The notes under the pieces were generated by a model. That model made no database searches, was not told the origin of the DNA, and was given only the letters and a program-made list of their open reading frames with translations. Source: Strongylocentrotus droebachiensis (lineage: Eukaryota > Echinodermata > Echinoidea > Camarodonta > Strongylocentrotidae). Taken from it: 64,000 nucleotides of DNA. The stretch is taken from contig JAVYIG010000601.1 in the NCBI GenBank assembly GCA_035222895.1, forward strand, positions 186,001 through 250,000. The letters run 5' to 3'. Positions 1-10,368 of this stretch are shown here, piece by piece; position 1 is the stretch's first letter; each line of letters starts with the position of its first letter. The position numbers and the translations under genes were made by a program.

Positions 1-982
1 TTCCAAAATTTGAACAGTTGCCCAGTTTACACAAACCCTCCAAATTTCAATCCTGACCCCGTACATTGGAAGTCCACTTTTAAAAAGCTGGTGTCAATCA
101 TTGCCTATAAATTAATCACTAACTAGACAAACTACCCTTGCATCTGGAGCACATACTGTACATGTATAAACTTGACACATGTTTATTTTCTCATAGCAAT
201 TCTCACAGTTATCAATTTCACGCTCACATTATTTTGATTAACTGGGAAGTATTCATGGCTTCACTTGCATTTACACACACATGCTTTTAAAGTGTCATAA
301 AGTGTCATAAAGGTCATTGCAGACCAAATTGTGAAATACACGGAGACAAAATACTGGATACGTGCTCATGAAGTTATAATGTAATCATTATTCATTTATG
401 CACAAGCAGTGCACTCCATGATACACAGGTGGAAGTATTCTTTGAAAAGGGGAAACAAAGGCTATGTACATGTATGTAGCACCTCCATTGCTGTAGGAGT
501 GATTATTTCAAAATGTACAAAGTGAGACCTCTTCATGTTTTGAAGATCTGTGGATATTTGGGGTCATTTGGGACATGTGCTAACCGTAAACTGGTCTATT
601 GATTGTTCCCCTTTGATGCCAACTGCACAGGATCTTGGATATTTGGATAAACTGGAGATCTCAGGGCATCTCCCTTTGCAAAATAAAATAATAAAATAAC
701 ATACTACAATATGGTAGACTGAAGAGTAATAAAGTCATTAATGCCTTGTTTGATGTAACTTTAGATTTCTATATGGGGCATGGTGTCATTGTCATCAAAC
801 TTAGCAGCAGCAATGTCCTGTTTTAAAAGGTTTCACTTGCAATTCAATTGAAGGTATTTATTTTCACAACAAAATTGTTATATGAATCTTGGGAATTTAA
901 TTGAAACCACAATGAGGGCAATTACATTTGTTTCCCCTTCAAATTATCCTGAGAGGCAATTAATGCTTTCACTTTCAGTTGC

Positions 983-1213
983 ATGGGTTGTTCTTTTATT
1001 TTGTTAACTCGGCAGAGGCCACGGTCATGTTCAAGCATTTACGCTTACGACATGTGGTCTCCTGCTTTTTCCTTTTGTAACAGTATGAAACTTTTATTTA
1101 AACTAGAAACAAACTTTGTCAAACTTACATGTTATTCATTATATTCATTTGTATGTTTCTTTGTATTGATATGAAAAAGTGGAAATAAAACAAACAAACA
1201 AACAAACAAACTT
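983..1213 (+). repeat. interspersed repeat, LINE 3'-end-like (copy 1)
   Basis: A segment with the words AGCATTTACGCTTACGACAT and GATATGAAAAAGTGGAAATA, ending in an (AAAC)n tail, is repeated at 17928-18127 with the same ends. The A-rich tandem tail is typical of a non-LTR retrotransposon 3' end; the family was not identified. Confidence 0.6.
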
Positions 1214-1619
1214 TCGTACGGAAGTTTTGAATATTTAGCAGATTTGTTTATGTAGCAATGAACTCATGTGGTATTATTTCATCGTTATTTCATCAGGAAA
1301 TATGGACATATAAACAGGATCGCATCTATTTACAAAAAAAAAAAAAATCAATTTAAGGGCAATTACCGGTACAATATCCTAATGTATGTCCAATAGAAAT
1401 CATGTTAGGATTACGTGATACATGAACTTCATTGTCATGTTCACACAATTCAATAGACGACGCTCAAGGCCTCTGAAATTGCCTTAAATTGACTTTTCCA
1501 AAGTAGTTTGATCAACATCTATGTTTTAATAGTGGATTTTAAGATTCAAGAAAACACAACAGGTAAATTACAAATGCTGCTTGTAAGTGTCAGCTTGCAT
1601 GGTGATGTAGATATACATG

Positions 1620-1865
1620 TACAGTAGGCTTTTTTTTCTCTTTCCCCTGACGTCCGCACCCCGGTGACTTAAGCTCACGCACGCCAGCTATTCTCCACTC
1701 CTGACGACGGATAGTAAACCTGTTCGAAACGTTGAGCCACTCATCCTCTCCAAGTGCTATAGTTCTCCTTAAAACTATATGCTAAGAAAGATAACAAACA
1801 GTCCTTTTCAGGACTCCTCAACCCTCTCTCTCTCTCTCACATGGTGCACCCGCAAGCCTACTGTA
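1620..1865. mobile_element. TA-flanked MITE, CAGTAGGCTTACGG family (copy 1)
   Basis: The left end reads TA-CAGTAGGCTT and the right end AAGCCTACTG-TA, so the ends are inverted and flanked by TA. A cleaner copy with longer matching ends lies at 41706-41804. TA duplication with CAGT...ACTG ends is what Tc1/mariner-derived MITEs show. This copy carries extra internal sequence. Confidence 0.6.
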
Positions 1866-2005
1866 TAGGTAAATTATATGTTCTTCATAATGGGTAGGCT
1901 ACAACTGCAACTTGCCTACAAGACAGTGCAGAGTTACAGGATATTTTACTGATTTAACCATGGGCTGAAACATTTTATGAATACTCCATAGATCTTTCGA
2001 GTGTG

Positions 2006-2130
2006 TGTGTGTGTGTGTATTGGGTTTTTACAGACGTGTATCAATCAGATATGATTATTTACGTCTGGGGACCGACCTTTAAACGTCACCATCCGAAAGA
2101 CGTGACTCAGTTTCGAATCTGCGTCCTCGG
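2006..2130 (+). repeat. interspersed repeat with GT run and ACAGACGTGTATCAATCAGA core (copy 1)
   Basis: A (GT)n run is followed by a conserved block (TTTTTACAGACGTGTATCAA, then TTACGTCTGGGGACCGACC). The same block follows a GT run at 34388-34500 and near 42211-42300. It could be a SINE body or 3' end; no tRNA-like A/B box is evident inside it. Confidence 0.55.
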
Positions 2131-2744
2131 CTGAATCAGTTTGTAACTTCCTCTTTTAGCTGGATTACAGGCGCACGCCACAACGCCTAGGATAAATTGT
2201 GTCTTTTTATAGTAATTCAGAGTTCTAAAAAAGAGGTGTCAAAGAAAAGAAATTCATCACACCAAAAAAAAAGATAAAACATTCTTTTCCCTTTTCATTT
2301 CCTGCAACAAGGCTGATAATTGAAAAAAACTATATATAGAGAACCAGGGTTGTATGAAACAGGTAGGTCTATAGCGCTCCACGATTCATGCTATGTAAAT
2401 CAAATACAATAGCTAGAGACACTCGGACTATCAAAGTTCCCCATCTCAGATACTTGTAGAGACACTTACATGTACATGTACATTGTACATATGTACATGT
2501 AGTTTATAATTATATGGAGCTGTGACCAACGATAGTAGGGCATTCAAATTTGCTTAGCATTCTAAATCAGGTTGCATTTTTAAGATTCTGTATACATTTA
2601 TGCCTACAATTCTATCAGAACTCGTTATATTATTGTGAAATGTTTCATTAATTCAAGTTGTATCGATGTACTTGTAGCTTGGGAAATATGAAAGATATAT
2701 ACTGGTATGTGTTAATATGTACTGTAAGCTTTCAAAAATAATGT

Positions 2745-2875
2745 TAATTATCTAGATTGCCACCATTATTGTTGACTGCAAATACTGCAATAAATCTTAA
2801 ATATTCAGGTATGTTCAGGTATAATCCATGTCATAGAAAAAATGTATAAATTAATGGTGGCAATCTAGATAATTA
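2745..2875. repeat. hairpin element with ~23 bp inverted ends
   Basis: TAATTATCTAGATTGCCACC at the left is matched by its reverse complement GGTGGCAATCTAGATAATTA at the right, separated by ~85 bp of AT-rich loop. This is a small foldback or MITE-like structure. Confidence 0.6.
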
Positions 2876-3653
2876 GCCATCATTATGGTTTTGTTGTTTT
2901 GAAATAGTAGCATACATGTAATTACATGTACCCTACAGGCACTTTTCAAGGCAGGAGAAACTTCAGTGTAAACTAATTGGAAATCTAGATGAAGCAGTGT
3001 GAACAATAAGGAATTTATACATACAGATCGGGTCAATAATACTGGGATATATGGAACTAGCTGCCTTAAAATGAAGCCTATACAGTATCTAGGGCAGGAC
3101 AAACGATTCTGGGCTCTGTTTCATAAAACTTGTTGACTGAGAGCAAATTTGTCTCTGTCTCTTTCTGTCTCTTTTCCTCTCTCTGTCTCTCTGTCTCTCC
3201 CTCCCTCTTCTCTTAACTAATAAAATAACCAATAGGCCTGCCAGCATACTCTCCATATTTAATGTCATTTATATTAAATACTTTAATGCAAAATACGCAC
3301 ATTTATAACTGAGGAAAGAGGTGGATTACAGGTGGATTTATATTTGAGCAGTACATGTAGATGACATCATGAGTCCCAATAATTAGATGCCATTTCAAAT
3401 TTAAATTTATTGCTACAGCGGAAAGAGTTCCATAATTATGTACCCCACTAAATATTATTACACTTTCTTTCTTTCTTTCTCTCATTCCCTAACCCTAACC
3501 CTAGATTCCCATGTTTTACATATTATTATATTATTATTAGGTATCACTCTGAAACATATCTATATATTTTTATTCTATTTTAGTGGGGGTACATATGGAA
3601 CTCTAGCCGATAATATGATGACCCATGAAATTTGAAATAAAAGATTTTCATAC

Positions 3654-4497
3654 CTGCACTCCCCAAGGCATCTTCTGTGGTGCTCGAGCTCTCGTAACCC
3701 TGCTCGCTGAACTTATCAAAGTCCACCATTGGAGATCGAGTTGCAGACTGTGGAGATGGGGGCAGGTAACCACCCGATCGGTTGCTCAAAATGTGGAGTT
3801 TCTTATCCGTGGTTATGTTCATATCCTCCAGGCTACTTCCAAAAGATCCGGAGCGCACAACGTCAAAGTTGCCATTATTAAAGTCATTATCAGAGTCCCT
3901 GCTCTCATGGGTAAGTGGACTTAAACTACGTTCAGAGTCTCTGGACGCCGTGGCTAATATATATGCGACGTTTTCATAGTCACCACTACTGTCACTGTCT
4001 TCATCCTCATTCGTGGGAAGAGGTGTCTTGGTATCCTGGGTGAGGGTATTTGAACGAGTCGGTTTTGGTCTTGGGGGCACGATAGGCATTATCTTTGGAA
4101 TGTCCCGAATTTCGATGGAATCATCTTCGATCATATCTGCATCGCTATCGTGGCTCTCGTCTCCGCTCCTCAAACCATCCTCACTGTCGAGATCAATGCT
4201 GTTGGTTTCATCCGATCCCACAGATTCCAAACCCTCCTCAGCCCTCTGACGCTTCATGATTTCCTTGCCAATCCAGGACTGGCAGTATTTCTCCCTCCGG
4301 ATCTCACTGCGAAGTTTGAAGATGCGGCTCTTGCAGAGTTTCAGATCGTCCTCCATCACCTGGATGTCCGAGAGTTGCCGCTTGCCTCCCGAGAGCGCTT
4401 CGGCAGCGGTGGTCTCCAGTAGAAACAGCAGCCCTGGTGGAGGAAACTCTCCAAAATTCCGCTTCCACGCTTCCATGAATGCGTCCTTGATCGTCAT
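3654..4497 (-). CDS. BCR-like protein, first coding exon (partial gene)
   Basis: The exon encodes 281 codons plus one base (phase 1) and ends at a good donor, GTGCAG|GTATGA. Translation starts at the first ATG after an in-frame stop, with A at -3. Residues 1-15 (MTIKDAFMEAWKRNF) align with the start of human BCR, and a charged helical stretch at about 40-85 (ELERCK-like EDDLKLCKSRI) corresponds to the BCR oligomerisation coiled coil. The rest is acidic and Ser/Pro-rich, with a DYEN motif near residue 175 like the DYED of BCR. In vertebrates BCR is a cytoplasmic RhoGEF/RhoGAP whose exon 1 encodes this N-terminus; DH, PH, C2 and RhoGAP domains would be on exons outside this window. The gene is divergent from SUPT6H. 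The assignment rests on the N-terminal match only; another coiled-coil signalling protein is possible. Confidence 0.6.
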
Positions 4498-5376
4498 TTT
4501 GGATAAATGTATCCCTCCTTCCACCTTGAAAAAAGTTATATCACTTTCCACGCAGATAAAAATAATTTCCCGATTGTTTTCAAACACTTATTATAACAGG
4601 TGATTCTTGAATCTCTGTACTACACTGGTAGTAACTTGCACCTCTTGGCAACGATCTGGTGTAAAACTGTACTGCTGCGCTTGTGAGCATAAATTGATCT
4701 GTCTACTTTCTGTGCGAAATCATACATTCCAGACACAGTTATTATGTGTGAAACGCAACGGTAGTTTGCTGTGTGTGGCTTCGCACGCATCGCAATGTTA
4801 GTCTATTATCTAAACCCCCAAAATATGGTTTCAATATTGTTCATCAAAATAATGTTAAAAAAACAGGTGCAGTCTCTAAATACTCCTTATTTAAGGACAT
4901 TATGGATTAAGATCTGTTGCATGACACAAATTATATTTTAAAATGTTTTTAACGTATTTACTATTTTATCGTTAAAATGATTTAAAGATCTGGGCACAAT
5001 TATGTAGACTAGCATAAACGTGCGCTCGAACGAGCTGCAATTTTTATGTTTACATTCTGAATCAAAAAAAGTTTTTGTGATTTGCATGAAAGGCACCTCC
5101 TTTTTCCGATGACGTATGATTTCGTCATAACTATACTCGCTTCAGTTTGTCATCAAGTTTTGTATTTCATACCTGTAAAACATGAAAACATATGGATATC
5201 CTCAGGCTTTTGAAAACGTGAGCTTTTTATGTCGTACGATATGCATACATAGTTTAATCATGCTGTATCATTCTTTAATTCTCAAGTATTGTCCGAATAT
5301 ATAAGGACAAATACGTCATGAACATACCTTCTATTATTTTGAATATAATTATCTACTAGAGAAAGGAGACCGTTCC

Positions 5377-5425
<49 letters not shown>

Positions 5426-5904
5426 ACAGGCTCTCTCTCTCTCCCTCTCTCTCTCTTCCTCTCTCTCTCTCTCTCTCTCTCTCATCTCTCTATTTCTTTC
5501 TCTCTCTCTCTCTCTCTCTCTCTGTCAGTTTCCCTACCCCTCTCTCTCTACCTCTTCCCCTTGATTTATTTTTGCTAAAGTCCTTATCATGCGATTAACA
5601 TCTTCTCCAGACTTCATACATACACATAAAATAAACTTTAAAACTCATCCTTCACGATTGGTACCAGATTTATTAAGACGTCACACCCGAAGTTCAGTTG
5701 AGTCTCGAAAAGTAGTGCATGGTACCACTCTCGTCTATACTCCCAGAAAACAAACAAATCAAATCAAATCAAATTACGCCACATCAAACTTAGATATCGC
5801 ATTAACACTGCATTCGTTTCGAGTAAAACAAGGCAACACTCAGAGTTCATCACTTACAAAACAATAAAAATGCAATAAGATATCATTAAGTTGGAATAAA
5901 AAAA
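4498..5904. other. intergenic: BCR-like 5' region and microsatellites
   Basis: Upstream of the BCR-like ATG there is no obvious TATA box or upstream exon that I can support. Positions ~5380-5525 are a long (CT)n microsatellite, which creates spurious Arg/Glu-rich reading frames. An AAATC microsatellite sits near 5755-5775. No gene is seen. Confidence 0.5.
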
Positions 5905-5905
5905 A

Positions 5906-6146
5906 AATGTAATGATGTGAAAGAGGATGTCATTAAACACTCAACTCTGCAAGGAATAAATTTCAAAACAAATATGTTTGAAGACGAATATTGATGAAAG
6001 AATACAACACTTGGGTTTTGCGTTGTACGCAGAAAACTTATTTTTTGTTATTTTTTCATCAATATTCGTCTTCAAACACATTTATTCTGAAAATCCTTGC
6101 AGAGTTGATTTGTTTAAAATGACATCCGCTTTCACTTCATTCTTTG
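5906..6146. mobile_element. foldback element, ~110 bp inverted arms
   Basis: The left arm (GAGGATGTCATTAAACA, TCAACTCTGCAAGGA, TTTGAAGACGAATATTGATG) is repeated as reverse complement on the right (CATCAATATTCGTCTTCAAA, TCCTTGCAGAGTTGA, ATGACATCC). The arms meet around a short loop near 6030. It is a non-coding foldback/MITE; no target duplication was resolved. Confidence 0.7.
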
Positions 6147-6342
6147 GGCTCCCAACACTTTAGAGAGGCTTCAAAACACGCCGCTTGCGTCATGGAGTTT
6201 TATCCATTGTCTCAGCAGAGAATAATTGTTAGAAACAGCACATTTTCGAGAAAAGGAAGTTATATGTAGTAAACACTGGCAGTCCTTGTTTAGGTTATTC
6301 TTGAAAGAAATTTGAAAATTTGACCGGTCGACATTCTGTTCC

Positions 6343-6500
6343 GTTGGGGGGGGGGGGGGGGGGGTAAGGTCATCTTTTTTAGGTCGTCCATTAGGATTTT
6401 TTTGTACAAAAAAAAAAAACTCATAAAAGGTTTTTTTTCTCAAAAAACACACACATACAAAAACTGAAGAGAAGGGGGGGGGGGGTTAACCCCCCCCCCC
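6343..6500. repeat. poly-G/poly-A/poly-C tracts
   Basis: There is a ~19 bp G run near 6345-6363, A runs near 6408-6419, a second G run at ~6475-6485 and a C run at ~6490-6500. The G and C runs can form a hairpin. The assembly may be unreliable here. Confidence 0.6.
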
Positions 6501-6519
6501 TGCGTACGCGCCTGTTTAG

Positions 6520-7268
6520 ATGTATGACGATGTAATTATAAGACCCTAAATCAAAAAATGTATCTGTTCCCCCTTCTTCGAACTTTAAATGTACATGTAT
6601 GATTTTGTTTATAGTTAGCCATCCGGATTGTTGGATTCGCAAGACGTGTAAGTCTATTGTAAAAGTGTGTTAAAGAGGTAAATTTTAAAATTTAACAAAT
6701 AATAATATATAACATTACATGTTTTAACCCGCTGGCTGTATCCGTTTTTCAAAGAAAAGAGTGTAAACATGACATTGATAATTATGTATAAAAACTTAGT
6801 AAAGCATCCGTAATTATGTAATTATATAAGACCCTAAATAAAGCGATTTATCGGTTTATAGTCTTCTTCAAACTTTATATGTACATGCATGTTTTTTGTT
6901 TAGTTTGCCCACCGGATGGTTGGATTTGCGATCACAGTCATGTAGGTCTATGTATATGGTCCATGCATAAACTTAAAAGTGTGATAAAAAGGCACATTTT
7001 GAAGAAAAAAAACACAAAATAAAACATGTTTTAACCTGCTGAGTGCTGACTGTATCTGTTTTCAAAGAAAAGTGTGTAAATATGACATTGATATTATGTA
7101 AAGATACATTAGACAATAGTAAAAACATCCGTAATTATGTAATTATAAGACCCTAATAAAACGATTTATCTGTTTACTCTTCTTCAAACTTTATATGTAT
7201 ATGTTTGTTTTTGTTTATATTTGCCCTCCGGATTGTTGGATTTGCAAGACGTGTATGTAAGAGCATGG

Positions 7269-7270
<2 letters not shown>
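6520..7270. repeat. tandem repeat, ~290-320 bp period, about 2.5 copies
   Basis: The phrase AATTATAAGACCCTAAAT recurs near 6533, 6818 and 7140. It is followed each time by CTTCTTC(A/G)AACTTTA, then a GTTTGCCC-like block, CCGGATTGTTGGATT and finally AAAGAAAAG with ATGACATTGATA. No coding potential is seen. Confidence 0.6.
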
Positions 7271-7304
<34 letters not shown>

Positions 7305-7311
7305 TCTACCT

Positions 7312-7345
<34 letters not shown>

Positions 7346-7370
7346 CCTCATTCTCTCTCTCTCCCTCTCT
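7271..7370. repeat. (CT)n microsatellite
   Basis: Nearly pure CT/TC repeat with occasional CC and CA interruptions. The open frames here on both strands are artefacts of the repeat. Confidence 0.9.
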
Positions 7371-8724
7371 AATTCAACCGTCAAAGAAATGCCCTCAAAA
7401 TGTGAAAGATGACTGTACAAACAATAATTTATTAGGCATTTGCGAAACAACGGACAAAAGCTTAACATTTTTGAAAGGATTTACCACAACCGGAAATTAT
7501 GAAGTGGATCAATTAAATCATTGGTCTTAAATATCATATACAAGAGCTTGATATCACTCAACATGCCAATAAATCATTATGTACACTTGATTTTGAAAGG
7601 GGAAACGTGGATCATTGACCAAAATACATATCAGGGGCGTCGCATGAGTGCTCCGGAGTGAGGGGGGGGGGGGGTGGAGACACGGGTTTTAATCGGGAAA
7701 TGACATGTGAAACAAGGATACTGAGAAGGGGGATGCGGATTCGACTGCAATTTTGTTTTTATTACTCGACTTCTTTTTCTTCTTCTTCTTCTTCTTCTTC
7801 TTCTTCTTCTTCTTCTTCTTCTTCTTCTTGTTTTCTCCTTTTATTCACGCAGTGCCATATCCAAACTTACGCCCTCCTAAATATGAATATTTGCGACACG
7901 ATTATATAAATTAAAATGTGATGATCTTCTTTCTTTCTTCCTCTTTCCCCCCTTATTTGAAGTAATCTGAACGACCTATATACATTCAGTCAAAATAGCA
8001 ATGGGTCCGCCAATAAAGAAGAACGAATAATATAAGAAAACAATTAAACAAAATAAAAAAGGTTAAAGGGCAATCCAACCCTTGTCAGTTCATTGTATGG
8101 AAGCAGACAATAATATTAAGAGGAACAGAATGGCAAAATTTTGAAATGAATCGGACCAATTATTATAAGAGAGTATGTATGCTATGCGAATCTCAAATCG
8201 GCAATTTGTCACAGGATAGTAACGTATACAAAAGTCACGGACAACTCTCCAGTTTGTCGTGTAAAAAAACAACGTTTTTCTGACAAGTGCCTTTGGGACA
8301 CTCCTCAAAAGATATTATTGTAGGTTCTCTAAAGGAAACCGTCTCGAGTCATATATACATTCTGAACAAAGTTAATTGCAGTCATTTTTTATTGTGTTGG
8401 AACAAATGGAAAAGATCACAGTAACATTACCGATTCAGTCATTTTTGAAGTTGACAAACGTAAAGTGATAACAATTAACAATTAAAAATAACTATTTTGT
8501 TTTTCTTCTCCCGACTGCTGTCGCCAGACTGCTTCTTTGACTTTCCAGTTTTCTTTTAGAGTTGTTTGCAATTTAGGGTTGGACTTCATTTATTTTTCTC
8601 TTTTCGTCGACATAGGGTTGAATACAACAGAGGGCGCCATTTTACATGACTGTCTTCATAGATTGTTGCTGTCGTCAAAATTTTTCCTTTCTTCTCGTCC
8701 TCCTCATTTTTCTTTCTTTGTTTC
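7371..8724. other. intergenic, no gene seen
   Basis: AT-rich sequence with a (TTC)n microsatellite at ~7772-7828 and no supported coding region. A GGGCGCCATTTTACAT block near 8632 resembles a YY1-type core, but there is no transcript evidence for it. Confidence 0.4.
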
Positions 8725-8866
8725 TTCTTCTTCTTCTTGTTCTCTTCTTCTTCTTCTTCTTCTTCTTGTTCTTGTTCTTGTTCTTCTTCTTCTTCTTCTT
8801 CTTGTTCTTGTTCTTGTTCTTCTTCTTCTTCTTCTTCTTCTTCTTCTTCTTCTTCTTCTTCTTCAT
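8725..8866. repeat. (TTC)n/(TTG)n microsatellite
   Basis: About 140 bp of TTC repeat with interspersed TTG units. It is open in several frames on both strands (poly-Ser, poly-Phe, poly-Glu, poly-Lys), a property of the triplet repeat and not a gene. Confidence 0.95.
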
Positions 8867-9594
8867 CTTCTTCTTTATACTCATTATCTTCGTCCTCTTT
8901 GGCAAGGACTTTGGATGAAAAAGCGAAATGATTTCCATTATTTTTTGCGGTATTTTGCATCTTGAATTTTCACTTTAGCGAATTTTGGGTGAGCTATTAT
9001 CCTGAAGGAAATAGTGACCCATGTTTAAGCCCAATGTATGAAAAGTGGTGCACTTTTAGGGATTTTGGAGCATAAAATCATACCGCATTAAGTTTATGAT
9101 TTTTGCAAAAAGCAACCCATCAATAGGACTATGGGCCTCCTGATTGTTCTGAAATCTAACCTTTTGCTCATACATAGATAAAGGAAATATTATATCTATT
9201 TTTTAAATACCCTTTTGTTTTCATCTTTATCAGTTCCTTCGATCTACGTTACGCTCGCTATGAGGAATTATAACAAACTACTAGAGTGCAACTGAAATTG
9301 TGTGCATAGCAGCTAGCCATACTTTACGTACATACGTGCTCTGTTCACGATAATTGATCGAATGAAACTGTGACGCACACTTGCACTTACGCCAATGCAA
9401 AGTTTCTCCACAGAACACTGTAGGAAATTGACTTAATTTTCCATTTTGCTCAAGTTCCAGGTGTTTGGAGTGGGTTATGATATATTCCTTGTAGAGGTAA
9501 GGGGGTTTAACTTCTTACTATCATATTCGTTATTATTCTACATTAGTATGATAGAAATTATAGGGTAAATTATTGTCTGATAACGGCGGAAAAC

Positions 9595-9720
9595 AACGCC
9601 GCTTCCAAGTTTCAGCCAATGAACTGCGCAACACATGCATAACGCCATAAGGCGACCTCGGTTCCACTTGAAACATTGATTGGCATCTAGAAATCTACTC
9701 GCAGATTCATAGCCGGAATA
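9595..9720 (+). promoter_or_regulatory. candidate SUPT6H promoter region
   Basis: A CCAAT box lies at 9616-9620 and an inverted one (ATTGG) at 9679-9683, inside the most GC-balanced stretch before the gene (CGCCATAAGGCGACCTCGG). A splice-acceptor-like tract ends at 10229, so a non-coding first exon in this area is plausible. No TATA box is evident. This is inference from motif content only. Confidence 0.25.
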
Positions 9721-10209
9721 TCGAGAATAAAGAATTTAAGTTAGATATTATCACTATATTCTGAATCTATATACATTATAGTATCTACATTGTTGATTTG
9801 TGATGAACTGGTGACAGTGGTGTCTGGTGATTAATATTTAATAACAAATAATGTTTAGGAAAAATATCTGTTGTGCACGTCGCATGTTCGTTTTGATTCA
9901 TTCTCGATCTCAATTCTATCTCATTAATGTCTTATTCTTGAATAAAAAAAAAAGGCTTTCCACAAGTTTAATTATTGTTCATCATGTTGTAATCTACATG
10001 CATTCCACCTTTATTTGGGAATTTTAAAAATGTAATGTAAGTGTAACTGCACAGCGCCAAATTCAAGAGTAGATCTAGCTAGTCTAAAACCACTAGCGGA
10101 CACCGAGGGGCAAATAAGTTTTGTATAACTTTATGCCTACTTCCAAGGTACGATATCCAAGGTATGATATCTGTAAGTTCTGGGGTTGTCTGTTGCATCT
10201 GAAAATTCA

Positions 10210-10277
10210 TTTTTCTCTTTTGAATTCAGCATTACTGCTCTGAAGTTCTGTACATTTCCTGAAGGAGGAGAACAAAA
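10210..10277 (+). promoter_or_regulatory. putative 5' UTR acceptor and start context of SUPT6H
   Basis: TTTTTCTCTTTTGAATTCAG ends at 10229 and looks like a 3' splice site 48 bp before the ATG, suggesting that a non-coding exon precedes it. The start context AACAAAAATGG has A at -3 and G at +4, a strong initiation context. Confidence 0.4.
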
Positions 10278-10368
10278 ATGGCAGATTTCTTTGAGGAAGA
10301 AGCAGAAGTATCAGATGAAGATGCTCCAGCAAGCAGTGATGAGGAAGAAGAATATGAAGAAGATATTG
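10278..10368 (+). CDS. SUPT6H: SUPT6H exon 1 (aa 1-30)
   Basis: Starts [15 protein letters not shown], matching the MSDFVESEAEESEE start of human SPT6. Donor ATTG|GTACGT, phase 1. Acidic histone-chaperone tail. Confidence 0.93.

Larger units (their letters stand above)
1..3653 (-). other. intron 1 of the BCR-like gene (runs off window)
   Basis: This stretch lies downstream, on the minus strand, of the splice donor of the BCR-like first exon and shows no further recognisable exon. It contains a LINE 3'-end repeat, a TA-flanked MITE, an interspersed repeat after a GT run and a hairpin, annotated separately. The rest is AT-rich sequence in which I see nothing coding. The next BCR exon would be expected to the left of the window. 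Confidence 0.5.

Noticed and set aside
5282..5485. Arg/Glu-rich minus-strand frame
   Set aside because: Product of a (CT)n microsatellite.
7184..7468. Arg/Glu-rich frame on minus strand and Ser/Leu frame on plus strand
   Set aside because: Product of the (CT)n microsatellite at 7271-7370.
8586..8960. Minus-strand poly-Glu/Lys frame and plus-strand poly-Ser/Phe/Leu frames
   Set aside because: All derive from the TTC/TTG microsatellite at 8725-8866; open in nearly every frame, no conserved flank.
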